A stretch of DNA of 64,000 nt from the NCBI RefSeq assembly GCF_018614035.1, contig NZ_JAGGPA010000020.1, forward strand, positions 248,001 to 312,000. The letters run 5' to 3'. This document shows positions 13,767-21,567 of the stretch, piece after piece. Each line of letters begins with the position of its first letter. Position 1 is the first letter of the stretch. The notes beneath the pieces are model-generated. The model was not told the DNA's origin and made no database searches. It saw only the letters and a program-made list of their open reading frames with translations. Origin of the DNA: Streptomyces sp. ISL-96 (GTDB taxonomy: Bacteria > Actinomycetota > Actinomycetes > Streptomycetales > Streptomycetaceae). The translations under genes were made by a program, and so were the position numbers.

Positions 13767-13995
13767 ATGGCCGACGCGGGCGAACTGAGCGAGGAACAGC
13801 GCGGCAAGGTGCTGAGCCGCCGGACCGGAAAGTTTTTGTACCGCACCAGCCTGCCGGGCGGAGCGGACAGCGAGAACATCGACGCCGATCTCACGGACGG
13901 CATCCTCACCGTCCGCATCCCGAAGGCAGCAGAGGGAAAAGCGCCGCAAGATCGCGATCGGCGGTCACCGCCGGGACAGCGGCGACAAGGCATAG
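13767..13995 (+). pseudogene. Degenerate Hsp20 (truncated and frameshifted)
   Basis: The frame from 13767 reads the second half of an alpha-crystallin domain: GKFLYRTSLPGG, DADLTDGILTVRIPKAAEGK. At about 13938-13945 (the run GGGAAAAGCG) the sequence must shift by one base to continue as the expected tail RRKIAIGG and stop at the TAG at 13993-13995. The first half of the domain and the N-terminal region are missing. It is a relic of a second Hsp20 gene, next to the intact copy at 12108. Confidence 0.75.
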
Positions 13996-14038
13996 CGGGT
14001 CACCCGCTGGTTCGCGGGCCCGGGGACCGCTTCCTCAG

Positions 14039-14179
14039 TCAGTCGGTCTCCGGGTCCTCGACCTGATAGGTCTTGGTCCAGGACTCTCCGCACCGGCAGC
14101 GGGACTGCTCGACCAGTTCTCCCTCTTCCGAGACCGCGATGCCTTGGTTGAGGCGCACGTGTACATGCTGCTTACTCAT
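14039..14179 (-). CDS. Small conserved-looking protein with a CxC motif, unknown function
   Basis: 46 aa (begins MSKQHVHVRLNQGIAV), His-rich at the start and containing SRCRCGESW and an acidic C-terminus. The ATG at 14179 was chosen; upstream in-frame codons give an unlikely sequence. The single CxC pair might bind metal in a dimer, but I do not recognise the family. It is downstream of the PP2C gene on the same strand, with a 107-nt gap. Confidence 0.5.
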   Translation of the reverse strand: MSKQHVHVRLNQGIAVSEEGELVEQSRCRCGESWTKTYQVEDPETD

Positions 14180-14286
14180 AGGGACACTCTTCGCTGTCGG
14201 CATACCCCGATGGGGAAATGGGATCGTCCCCCATGGTGGGCATATGTCGCACTGTGTACCAATGACCCAGGTCACACTGCGGCCGG

Positions 14287-15546
14287 TCACTGGTCGGGGA
14301 GCCCGACCAGCGCCTCGACCTCCCTGCGGGGATAGGGAGTGGGGCCGTGCCATTCGAGGATGAGCACGGTGGCGTCGTCGCCCAGGTTGCCACCGTGATA
14401 GTCCAGGATGCGGTGCCGCAGGCGGCGCAGTGTTTCCGGGACGGGCAGGCCATCGGCATGCTGGCGGATGAGAAAGTCGAGGAAGCGGTCCAGACCGAAT
14501 TCCTCACCGCCCGGACTGCGCGCTTCGGTGATGCCGTCCGTATAGAGGACGAGCCGGTCGCCGGGCTGAAGCTGTTCGCGGCAGAGCGTCGCTTCCAGTC
14601 CCAGCTCGACGCCCAGCGGGTACGCGGGCGGGCAGTGCACGGTGGAGGTCCAGCGATGGCCTCGGATGATCACCGGCGGGTGATGCCCGTGGTTGACCCA
14701 TGACAGCTTTCCGGTGCGGGTGTCCAGATCCGCCAGGATCGCGGTTACGTACCGAACCCTGTGGGCGAACTGTTCGGTCAGCACCCGCTCGATGGCTTCC
14801 CCCGTCCTGTCCAGTCGGGCTCCCTGGCGGCGATAGTTGCGGCAGGCGGCCACGGCGAGGTTCGCGGTGACCCCGGCGGCGGTGTCGTGACCCATCGCGT
14901 CGAAGATCGCCAGGTGAACGACCTCACCGGCGAGCGCGAAATCGAAGGCGTCCCCCGCCACCTGGTAGGCCGGCTCCATCGCTCCGGCGATCATCACCCG
15001 GGCATCGGCGTAGGACCGCGGCGGCATCAGGTGCCACTGCATCTCCGCCGCCACGTTCATCGCGGCGGTGCGCACCAGACGGGCGTGGGAATCGCTGTTC
15101 TCGCGCTTGCTCACCACGATCAGCGCCATCAGCGCAGCCAGGCTCTGCATGGCGGTGTGCGTCTGATCATCGTCGGCTGCGGTGGTCACCCGCAGCACAC
15201 CCAGGCGCTCGGTGCCGTCGAGGAAGGGCACCCACCACTGGTACTCCCCCGCTCGCGCCTTCCGCATCGTCGGCAATACCTCACCGTGCTGGAACGCCCG
15301 CCCCGGCAAGGTGCCGTCGATCTTGAACTCGCTTTCGCCGTCACCCTCGTCGGCGCCCAGGCCCTCGCCCGTCACCCGGCGCAGCACACTCTCCTGAAGA
15401 TCGCACACGTACGCGTCCACAGCCAGAAGGCCCGCGGCCGGCGCGTACTCCGCGACCTTGGTGGGCAACTCCTCCAGCGGCATCAGATGGCTTGCTTTCA
15501 GCAGGCCGACCAGCATCTCCTCGACGCCCCGCGCACCGCCCGCCAT
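14287..15546 (-). CDS. PP2C (SpoIIE type) phosphatase with N-terminal GAF-like domain
   Basis: About 419 aa. Residues about 10-160 resemble a GAF-type sensor (LAVDAYVCDL, WWVPFLDGTERLGVLRV). Residues about 185-415 are the SpoIIE-type PP2C domain with metal-binding motifs (VAGDAFDF, IFDAMGHD, LYTDGITEAR, LGDDATVLILEW). Unlike the enzymes at 9392 and 55151, it has no HATPase kinase domain. The ATG at 15546 has a strong GAGGAGGA at 4-5 nt spacing and is preferred over the upstream in-frame TTG. Confidence 0.87.
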   Translation of the reverse strand: MAGGARGVEEMLVGLLKASHLMPLEELPTKVAEYAPAAGLLAVDAYVCDLQESVLRRVTGEGLGADEGDGESEFKIDGTLPGRAFQHGEVLPTMRKARAGEYQWWVPFLDGTERLGVLRVTTAADDDQTHTAMQSLAALMALIVVSKRENSDSHARLVRTAAMNVAAEMQWHLMPPRSYADARVMIAGAMEPAYQVAGDAFDFALAGEVVHLAIFDAMGHDTAAGVTANLAVAACRNYRRQGARLDRTGEAIERVLTEQFAHRVRYVTAILADLDTRTGKLSWVNHGHHPPVIIRGHRWTSTVHCPPAYPLGVELGLEATLCREQLQPGDRLVLYTDGITEARSPGGEEFGLDRFLDFLIRQHADGLPVPETLRRLRHRILDYHGGNLGDDATVLILEWHGPTPYPRREVEALVGLPDQ

Positions 15547-15758
15547 GCTGTCCTCCTCGGCCGTGCTTCCAGCCTCTCCCAAGCCGCCTCAGCCCGCCAA
15601 TCACGAGCGGGGCGGCGGAGGCATGTGCCAGCCGGCTTTCCCGGCAGCACGGACGACAGGACCCCACCATTCCCGCCAGTAGAAAATCTGTCATGGCGGA
15701 AGTAGACATGCGGGCCTCTGGGGCTTAGTGTCTTCCTCGTAACCAAGACAGCAAGAAG

Positions 15759-15783
15759 GCGCGGCAGAGACGAACTGCCGCGC
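15759..15783. terminator. Hairpin in the intergenic region
   Basis: GCGCGGCAG pairs with CTGCCGCGC around a 7-nt loop. Role unknown; a terminator or an element of a structured RNA. Confidence 0.35.
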
Positions 15784-16082
15784 ACGCAGGACCACATGAG
15801 GTTGTGGCACGGCAGTGGAGTGGCGGGGCCGGAGTATGTCGGGGTCCCCTCGCTGACTGCCGGGCCGGGCGGCCACAAGGGCCGCCGGCAGTACGCAGCA
15901 TCCGCAGTTCAGGATCGCCCGGGCGAGGACGTAGTCAGCCCGGGTACCGCAGGCCCCGGAACGGAAGGTGGTCCCACGGTCACGCATCCGCGATCCCCGC
16001 ACACGCCTCCCTCCCGCCGGAGACGGTGCGGAAACAGAAGGCCGGCACCGCAGTAGGCCGGCAGATGGTGCTGCAAATCCTC

Positions 16083-16114
16083 GGAGCCCTGGTGCCATAC
16101 GGCACCAGGGCTCC
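16083..16114 (-). terminator. Terminator downstream of the AraC relic
   Basis: Perfect 14-bp stem (GGAGCCCTGGTGCC with its complement) and a 4-nt loop, 34 nt beyond the stop of the AraC-type relic on the minus strand. Confidence 0.7.
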
Positions 16115-16147
16115 TCGACGCGTGCCGCGCCCCGCCACTGAGCACCA

Positions 16148-16767
16148 TCACGGGGTCGGCTCTGCCCCTGGAGCCGCCGCCCGGTACCGCCCCGGTGTAG
16201 TCCCGAACTCCCGGCTGAAGGCGTGCGACAGAGCGTACGGCGTGCCGTAGCCGACACGGCGGGCGATGGTGGCAAGTGGGTCCAGGGTGTCCCGGAGCAA
16301 GGTGGCAGCGAGTGTCAGGCGCCACCAGGTCAGGTATGCCATCGGAGGCCGGCCGACCAGGGCCGTGAAACGGCGGGCCAGGGTGGGACGGGAGACGCCC
16401 GCCTCGGCGGCCAGCCGGTGGCGGCGCGCAGTTCGGGGCGGCTGCCCGCGCGATTCGACAGGTGGACGAGGTTGGGCAGTTCCGCCATGAGCGGGTGTAC
16501 GCGACTGTGGTCGAGCCTGTACTTGCCGCACAGCATCTCCACCGCCCCGGAGGCGGCTCGGGGCCGGCCCGCCCCTTGCCCCTCGGCCCACCCGTCGAAC
16601 GGCACCGCCCGCTCCACGGCCACCGCGTCGGCGGGCGAGTCGGCAATCACATGGCCCGTGCCGTGCGGCAACAGCACCGCGTCCCCCACCCCCAACGAGC
16701 GCACTTCGCCGGGGCGGATGTCGTAGAGGTCCGCCAGGACGGCGGTGGCTTCGTCATCGGACGATGG
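16148..16767 (-). pseudogene. AraC-family regulator relic (internal deletions, frame change)
   Basis: The C-terminal part is a good AraC DNA-binding domain: EAGVSRPTLARRFTALVG, RRVGYGTPYALSHAFSR, TTPGRYRAA. The N-terminal part in another frame resembles the cupin-type AraC_binding domain: GDAVLLPHGTGHVIADSP and CGKYRLDH. Between them (about 16410-16450) the usual linker and first helix are absent and the frame changes. The start of the cupin domain is also shortened (LADLYDIRPGEV is joined directly to VGDAVLLPHG). I see at least two deletions, so it is probably not functional. Confidence 0.75.
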
Positions 16768-16772
16768 GCGGC

Positions 16773-17567
16773 CTACGGCGACACGGAATAGGCCGCAAGA
16801 GCGTCGTGGGGGGCGAAGGAAATGCCGGCCGGCTTGGCCTTTTCGAGGTGGTAGTTGAAATTGCCGTCCTTGAGGCCGAAGACGGCACTTCCAAAATTGG
16901 CCTGGCTCAGCTTGTCGCGAAGGCCCGCGGGGTAGCCGTTCCAGCCGACCAGGCTGGGAAACTGCCAGCCGTGGTGGTGGTTCTCCGGTGGTTCATCGTT
17001 GGGGTTGGCGGGGCGGAAGCAGTGCGTGCTCGCGCCGTCCTTGTGGTAAACGACTTTGGGGTGCGTCCCGTCCCACCGGATCTGGTCGCGCGTGTAGATG
17101 TTGAAGTTGCCGTGAGCGGAAGTGGAAACGTACCGGGCTTGGTTGTCCTGCACCCAGACCACGACATGCTCCCAGTCGTGCCGGTGACCGCCGAGCCCGC
17201 TGCCGACCACGGCCTGGTCCTTCTCGAAATAGAGGCCGTACATGATCGCGCACCAGCCGTTGTTGCACTTGGACCGCGCGTATCCATTGGTGTTGTCAAG
17301 GTCCCCTGAGTCACGGCACTGGCCGTTGAGGGCGCCGGACGGCTTGAGGCCACCATTGACAGTCCCGTCGGGGCCTATGGCGGGCGTGGGGTAGCAGCCG
17401 TCCGTGTCGTAGTCGTAGGCGGGTTGAAACGTCTGCTCCAGTCCGTCCGCGTTGGCGGGCAGGGCCTTGGGAGGGTCGGCGAGAGCGCTGCCCGGGAAGG
17501 CGATGACCAGTGCGATGGCGCCGGCAAGGATGAGCGGTACTTTGCGCATCCGCGAGCTCGTCTTCAC
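16773..17567 (-). CDS. Secreted NLP (necrosis- and ethylene-inducing protein 1-like)
   Basis: 264 aa with an N-terminal signal peptide (VPLILAGAIALVIAFPGSALA). The mature part has the NLP hallmark GHRHDWEHVVVW, whose His/Asp/Glu residues bind a divalent metal in the known cytolysins of fungi, oomycetes and bacteria. Cysteine pairs and the aromatic-rich C-terminus (FNYHLEKAKPAG) also fit. NLPs bind plant sphingolipids and permeabilise the membrane, though some are not toxic. GTG start at 17567 with AGGAGG 6 nt upstream; a downstream ATG at 17549 is also possible. It is divergent from the reductase gene at 17757. Confidence 0.9.
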   Translation of the reverse strand: MKTSSRMRKVPLILAGAIALVIAFPGSALADPPKALPANADGLEQTFQPAYDYDTDGCYPTPAIGPDGTVNGGLKPSGALNGQCRDSGDLDNTNGYARSKCNNGWCAIMYGLYFEKDQAVVGSGLGGHRHDWEHVVVWVQDNQARYVSTSAHGNFNIYTRDQIRWDGTHPKVVYHKDGASTHCFRPANPNDEPPENHHHGWQFPSLVGWNGYPAGLRDKLSQANFGSAVFGLKDGNFNYHLEKAKPAGISFAPHDALAAYSVSP

Positions 17568-17705
17568 TGCGTCCTCCTGATCGACCGCTGAGTTGGGCAC
17601 GCGATGGGATTGACATGCCCATCCCAATTCTCCCGAACCCCCATTGCGCGCTGGACACTGACGGGGCGTCAGGCCCGTGGATGTGGCGCACCTCACAGTC
17701 ACAGA

Positions 17706-17725
17706 CATACCTACTGGTCGGTATG
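17706..17725. promoter_or_regulatory. TetR-type operator candidate
   Basis: An imperfect 20-bp palindrome with half-sites CATACCTACT and GGTCGGTATG (8 of 10 matches), resembling common TetR-family sites. It is 31 nt before the reductase start codon. No TetR gene is adjacent. Confidence 0.5.
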
Positions 17726-17756
17726 GTTGGAGGGTTCATGGACGACAGGAGGCTTC

Positions 17757-18764
17757 ATGTCTGCGACCCACCGTCAGATCCGTCTGGCAGCCCGCCCCGC
17801 GGGTGACGTCAAACCCGAGGACTGGGAACACGTCTCCGCACCCGCCGAAGCTCCCGGCCCCGGCCAGTTCGCGGGCAGGACGCGCGTCATATCGCTGGAC
17901 CCCGCGATGCGCGGCTGGCTCGACGACCGCCCCTCCTATCTCCCGCCCGTCGGGCTCGGCGAGGTGATGCGTGCGGGTTCGGTCATCGAGGTGACCGCCT
18001 CCAACCACCCCGGCTTCCAGCCCGGCGATCACGTCGTGGGCACGTTCGGCGTCCAGGAGCACGTCGTGTCCGACGGCAAGGGCGCCGTGAAGATCGACAC
18101 CTCGCTCGCGCCGCCCTCGACGTACCTCGGCGCACTCGGCATGCCCGGCATGACCGCGTACTTCGGGCTGCTGGACGTCGGTGCTCTCAAGGACGGTGAG
18201 ACCGTCGTCGTCTCCGGCGCGGCGGGTGCGGTCGGCACCATGGTCGGCCAGATCGCCAAGGTGAAGGGCTGCCGCGTCATCGGCATCGCCGGAGGGCCCG
18301 AGAAGTGCGCGCTGCTCACCGACGAGCTGGGATTCGACGCGGCGATCGACTACCGGGCCGGCGACGTCAAGCGTGCGCTGCGCGAGCACACCCCCGACGG
18401 CATCGACGTCTACTTCGACAACGTCGGAGGGGACATCCTCGACGCCGCCCTCACCCGGCTGGCCCTGCACGCTCGCGTGGTGGTCTGCGGCGCGATCAGC
18501 CAGTACAACAACGCGACACCGGTCACGGGCCCGTCGAATTACCTGTCCCTGCTCGTGCGCCGTGCCCGCATGGAGGGCTTCGTGGTCTTCGACTACGCGA
18601 AGCGCTACGCGCAGGCCGCACAGGAGATCGCCGGCTGGATCGGCGACGGCCGGCTCAAGGTAAAGGAGCATGTGGTGAAGGGGACGGTGGACGACTTCCC
18701 CGAGACGCTGCAGATGCTCTTCCGCGGCGAGAACGTCGGCAAGCTCGTGCTGGAGCTGGCATGA
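17757..18764 (+). CDS. NADP-dependent oxidoreductase (CurA / leukotriene B4 dehydrogenase-like MDR)
   Basis: 335 aa zinc-independent medium-chain dehydrogenase/reductase that reduces the double bond of alpha,beta-unsaturated ketones or aldehydes with NADPH. N-terminal GroES-like fold (DPAMRGWLDDRPSY, a family signature). The Rossmann part has SGAAGAVGTMVGQIAK and VYFDNVGGDILDAAL, and GAISQYN follows, as in CurA proteins. The ATG at 17757 has a perfect AGGAGG. A TetR-type palindrome upstream suggests induction by a reactive substrate. The next small frame overlaps its stop by ATGA. Confidence 0.93.
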   Translation: MSATHRQIRLAARPAGDVKPEDWEHVSAPAEAPGPGQFAGRTRVISLDPAMRGWLDDRPSYLPPVGLGEVMRAGSVIEVTASNHPGFQPGDHVVGTFGVQEHVVSDGKGAVKIDTSLAPPSTYLGALGMPGMTAYFGLLDVGALKDGETVVVSGAAGAVGTMVGQIAKVKGCRVIGIAGGPEKCALLTDELGFDAAIDYRAGDVKRALREHTPDGIDVYFDNVGGDILDAALTRLALHARVVVCGAISQYNNATPVTGPSNYLSLLVRRARMEGFVVFDYAKRYAQAAQEIAGWIGDGRLKVKEHVVKGTVDDFPETLQMLFRGENVGKLVLELA

Positions 18765-18868
18765 CCGCTGAGGACTTCGACCTGGCGCGGTATCGCCGCG
18801 CCATGGCCGATCGTGGCGACCGCGCCCCGGAGCCCCACAGGGGAGCGCGTCCTTTCAGAACGGAGTAG
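18761..18868 (+). CDS. Possible 35-aa peptide translationally coupled to the reductase
   Basis: Starts with ATGA overlapping the reductase stop and reads MTAEDFDLARYRRAMADRG followed by an Arg/Pro-rich tail. It ends inside the 3' end of the convergent oxygenase gene. No family is recognised. It may be a remnant of a truncated gene or chance coding. Confidence 0.3.
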   Translation: MTAEDFDLARYRRAMADRGDRAPEPHRGARPFRTE

Positions 18869-20018
18869 TAGGGGCGGGCGGGGTCCAGCGCTTGGTGGGA
18901 GGGACGGTCGAGGAGATGCCGTAGTCCTTCTTGAGCTGTTCCGGGATGGCGTAGTGCATGACGCGGCCGCGGGTGAGCGAACTGAGTTCGAAGAGAGTCG
19001 TGAAGTGGCCCAGCCGGTCGAGCGCCCAGGCTCCGAGGGGCGAGCGGTCCTCGATCGTCTCGAGAACGCCGAGGAGGGCTGGGGCGGCCTTGACGGCCGT
19101 GTCCCATGGGGTGCGGGGTACTTGAAGCCAGTCGGCGCAGGTGTCGCCGATGAGATAGCGGATGAGAGCACCGACGACGGGATCGAAGAACGTGCCGGGG
19201 ACCACTTCTTCGTAGAGGTCGATGAGCTGGCGGGTCAGGTGGGCGCCTTCCTCGGAAGGCCCCATGTGCCGGGTCATGTAGAGGTCCGAGAACCGGCGGG
19301 CCTGCTGAAGGTCCACCGGGACGTGGTTCTGGTCGACGCCCAGCATCGCGCCCACGACCCGCCAGGCGTAGTAGTAGGAGTCGGCGCCCTCGGTGCTCAT
19401 GTGGATGCCGAGCCGGTGCAGGGCGTCCAGCACCTGGATGGAGAACATCATCTGGCCGCCGATCATGTCCTCCTGACAGATCGGTGTGCCGAGGTTCTCG
19501 GTGTCCCAGCGGCCTTCGCGGCGCAGGTGATGGCGGATGGAGGCATGAAGCAGCCGGACTTTCTGGGCGGCCGGGATGAAGCGGCTGCCGGCTTCGAAGG
19601 CGTCGGGCCGCATGAGGTAGACGGTGAACTGCCCGGTCTCGGCCATCCGCTTGGAGGGGTACTTGAGTGAATGGGTGGCCGACAGGAGTCTGGCGACGTG
19701 GGGCACGACGTAACAGGCGGGCATGGAGGCGAAGGACAGGGCGGTGGAGATGTGCACGTTGTTGTCGATGAAGAAGAGCCTTGCCTTTTCCATCTCGCCC
19801 CAGTCGACCCACGCCGGTGGGGTGCTGGTGGCGTGCAAGTACTCGCGGGCCACTTCCGGCAGTCCCTCGGGCAGGTCCTGGCCCGTGGTGGAGAAGTAGC
19901 GCATGAGGGTGTTGAACTTGCCGACCTCTCCCCGTTCGAACAGTGTCGCGACGGTCGCGTCGGCCAGCTCGTCGCCGGCCGACCGCAGCGCGTCCATCGA
20001 TGCTTCGGTGTAAGTCAT
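18855..20018 (-). CDS. Lcp/MpaB-family (DUF2236) haem oxygenase-like protein
   Basis: 387 aa. The sequence resembles the Lcp (latex clearing protein) and ER-bound oxygenase MpaB family: b-type haem enzymes that cleave double bonds in polyisoprene or in a farnesyl chain. Visible signatures are EMEKARLFF, SATHSLKYPSKRMAETGQF (His, Arg and Thr positions matching Lcp) and HHLRREGRWD. No signal peptide is seen, unlike rubber-degrading Lcp, so an intracellular isoprenoid substrate is more likely. ATG at 20018 with AGGAG upstream. The polyprenyl synthase gene lies immediately upstream on the same strand (49-nt gap), which supports this idea. Confidence 0.8.
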   Translation of the reverse strand: MTYTEASMDALRSAGDELADATVATLFERGEVGKFNTLMRYFSTTGQDLPEGLPEVAREYLHATSTPPAWVDWGEMEKARLFFIDNNVHISTALSFASMPACYVVPHVARLLSATHSLKYPSKRMAETGQFTVYLMRPDAFEAGSRFIPAAQKVRLLHASIRHHLRREGRWDTENLGTPICQEDMIGGQMMFSIQVLDALHRLGIHMSTEGADSYYYAWRVVGAMLGVDQNHVPVDLQQARRFSDLYMTRHMGPSEEGAHLTRQLIDLYEEVVPGTFFDPVVGALIRYLIGDTCADWLQVPRTPWDTAVKAAPALLGVLETIEDRSPLGAWALDRLGHFTTLFELSSLTRGRVMHYAIPEQLKKDYGISSTVPPTKRWTPPAPTTPF

Positions 20019-20067
20019 CACAGCTCCTGGTGGGTCAGGGGGGAAGCCGGCGGGCTCGAACGCCCTG

Positions 20068-21126
20068 TCAGTGACGGCGGGCGGTGGCCGTCTGTGCCAG
20101 ATCTGCCAGCGCGCGGGCGGCCTCCGCGGGCAGGGGTGTCTGGTCGAGGACGCCGGTGGCAGCCCGGACCCGATCGGTGATCAGGCTCTCGATGCGAGCC
20201 GGGGCCCGGGTGCGGTGCATGATTTCCTGTACTCGCAGCACCGATTCCTCGTCGAGGTCGCGACGCCCCAGCAGCCGTCCCAGCTCCTCGCGTTCAACTT
20301 CGGTGGCGTCCTGCCAGGTCAGGGCCAGCAGCGCGGTGGGCCGGTGGGCAGCGATGTCGTCCGCGTTCCCTTTTCCCGTACGGCCGGGATCGCCGAACAG
20401 CCCCAGCAGGTCGTCGCGCAGCTGGAACGCCTCACCGAGCGGCAGTCCGTAGTCGGTGAAGACCTCCTGCAAGTCCTGGGAGGCTCCGGCCAGGGCGCCG
20501 CCGATGTGCAGAGGGTGCTCGACGGTGTACTTGGCGGTCTTGTAGCGGATCACCTTCAGCGAAGTGGCGGTGTCCGGGCGGCCACCGGTGCGCAGGATCT
20601 CCAGACATTCCCCCGCGACCAGTTCCCGTGCCAGCACTGCCCACAACGGGCGTGCCCGGGAGAGGTACGCCGCCGGCAGACCGCTGGTGGTGAACAGCTG
20701 CCCGGCCCACGACATCAGCAGATCACCCACGAGCATGGCCAGGGACCGGGCCGCGGCCCCGGGGTGCGGACTGTCGCCCACAGCGGTACGCAGGGCCACG
20801 TGGGCGGTGGGCAGGCGGTGCCGGAGGGAACTCCCGTCGATCAGGTCGTCGTGGACGACGGCTGCCGCGTGCACGAGTTCGATCGCGGCGGCCGCTCGGA
20901 TCAGGGCGTCGCTGTCGGGCTGCCCGACTGCCCGCCATCCCCAGTAGCAGAACGCTGCGCGCAGACGCTTTCCGTGGGAGGTGGCCAGCTGAAGTTGCTC
21001 GGCCACGGGCCCCAGACCGTCGTCAATCGCCAGCAGATGGTCGACTTCCTCCCTGGCGAAGCGCTGCAGGACGAGGTCCACGCGGTTCTTGAAAGCGGCG
21101 TGCTCCATGCCGTTGCCGTCAGACAC
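20068..21126 (-). CDS. Polyprenyl diphosphate synthase (trans-isoprenyl transferase)
   Basis: About 352 aa. It condenses IPP with allylic diphosphates. The first Asp-rich motif is VVHDDLIDGS and the second is LRDDLLGLFGD, both intact; GKRLRAAFCYWG is the usual IPP-binding region. Two residues upstream of the first motif are small, so chain length cannot be judged by eye. Start: GTG at 21126 overlaps the upstream gene stop; GTG 21138 and ATG 21108 are alternatives. The likely operon order is small protein, synthase, Lcp/MpaB-like oxygenase. It could provide the substrate that the oxygenase cleaves. Confidence 0.87.
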   Translation of the reverse strand: MSDGNGMEHAAFKNRVDLVLQRFAREEVDHLLAIDDGLGPVAEQLQLATSHGKRLRAAFCYWGWRAVGQPDSDALIRAAAAIELVHAAAVVHDDLIDGSSLRHRLPTAHVALRTAVGDSPHPGAAARSLAMLVGDLLMSWAGQLFTTSGLPAAYLSRARPLWAVLARELVAGECLEILRTGGRPDTATSLKVIRYKTAKYTVEHPLHIGGALAGASQDLQEVFTDYGLPLGEAFQLRDDLLGLFGDPGRTGKGNADDIAAHRPTALLALTWQDATEVEREELGRLLGRRDLDEESVLRVQEIMHRTRAPARIESLITDRVRAATGVLDQTPLPAEAARALADLAQTATARRH

Positions 21127-21400
21127 CGGCCGGCCCACGGTGGGCCTTCACCTGCTGGGCCAGCACCTCGAGATGCGCCGGAGAAGAGGCTGTGAACCGG
21201 TCCAGGGCCAGACGCCCACGAGCCTTGATCTCCTGCTGTCCCTCTGCGGCCAGCTCGGCCATGTCCGCGCGACGCATCAGGCCGCGCAGTCCGCCCACGA
21301 CGGTGCTCAGGCCGCTGACCGCCATGTCGGCGATCCCCGCGACCAGCAGCATCGCGTCGCTCTCCCGCGTACCACGCCCGCGTCCAGCACCGTTCGTCAC
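21119..21400 (-). CDS. Small protein upstream of the polyprenyl synthase, unknown function
   Basis: 93 aa from the GTG at 21400 (GGGGGAGA just upstream). An amphipathic or hydrophobic N-terminal half (MLLVAGIADMAVSGLSTVVG) is followed by a charged helical segment with LAAEGQQEIKARGRLAL. Its stop overlaps the start region of the polyprenyl synthase, so the two are translationally coupled. I do not recognise the family; a membrane-associated partner of the synthase is possible. Confidence 0.6.
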   Translation of the reverse strand: MTNGAGRGRGTRESDAMLLVAGIADMAVSGLSTVVGGLRGLMRRADMAELAAEGQQEIKARGRLALDRFTASSPAHLEVLAQQVKAHRGPAGV

Positions 21401-21567
21401 GCCGTCTCCCCCCAACAAGCCGCCGACCAGCGGCAATTCCCGGGGGCCCGGCTGGATGATCTGCCGGCACCGCCCTCACAGGCAGCCTGCCGGGACGGAG
21501 CCGGCGACGCGACGAGAACCACCGATTGGGCGACCGGTCACACTGGCGTCCGTACGCCGATGAACTG

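Larger units (their letters stand above)
15547..16147. other. About 600 nt without a convincing gene, rich in hairpins
   Basis: The open frames here look like random GC-rich translation, with no family motifs. Several inverted repeats are present: CCGCCA/TGGCGG arms at 15670-15701, a 9-bp stem at 15759-15783, a bulged stem at 15857-15891 and a perfect 14-bp stem at 16083-16114. Part is the promoter region of the PP2C gene. Confidence 0.55.

Noticed and set aside
15691..16275. Frames in the gap between the PP2C gene and the AraC relic
   Set aside because: None shows codon bias, a good start site or a recognised motif.
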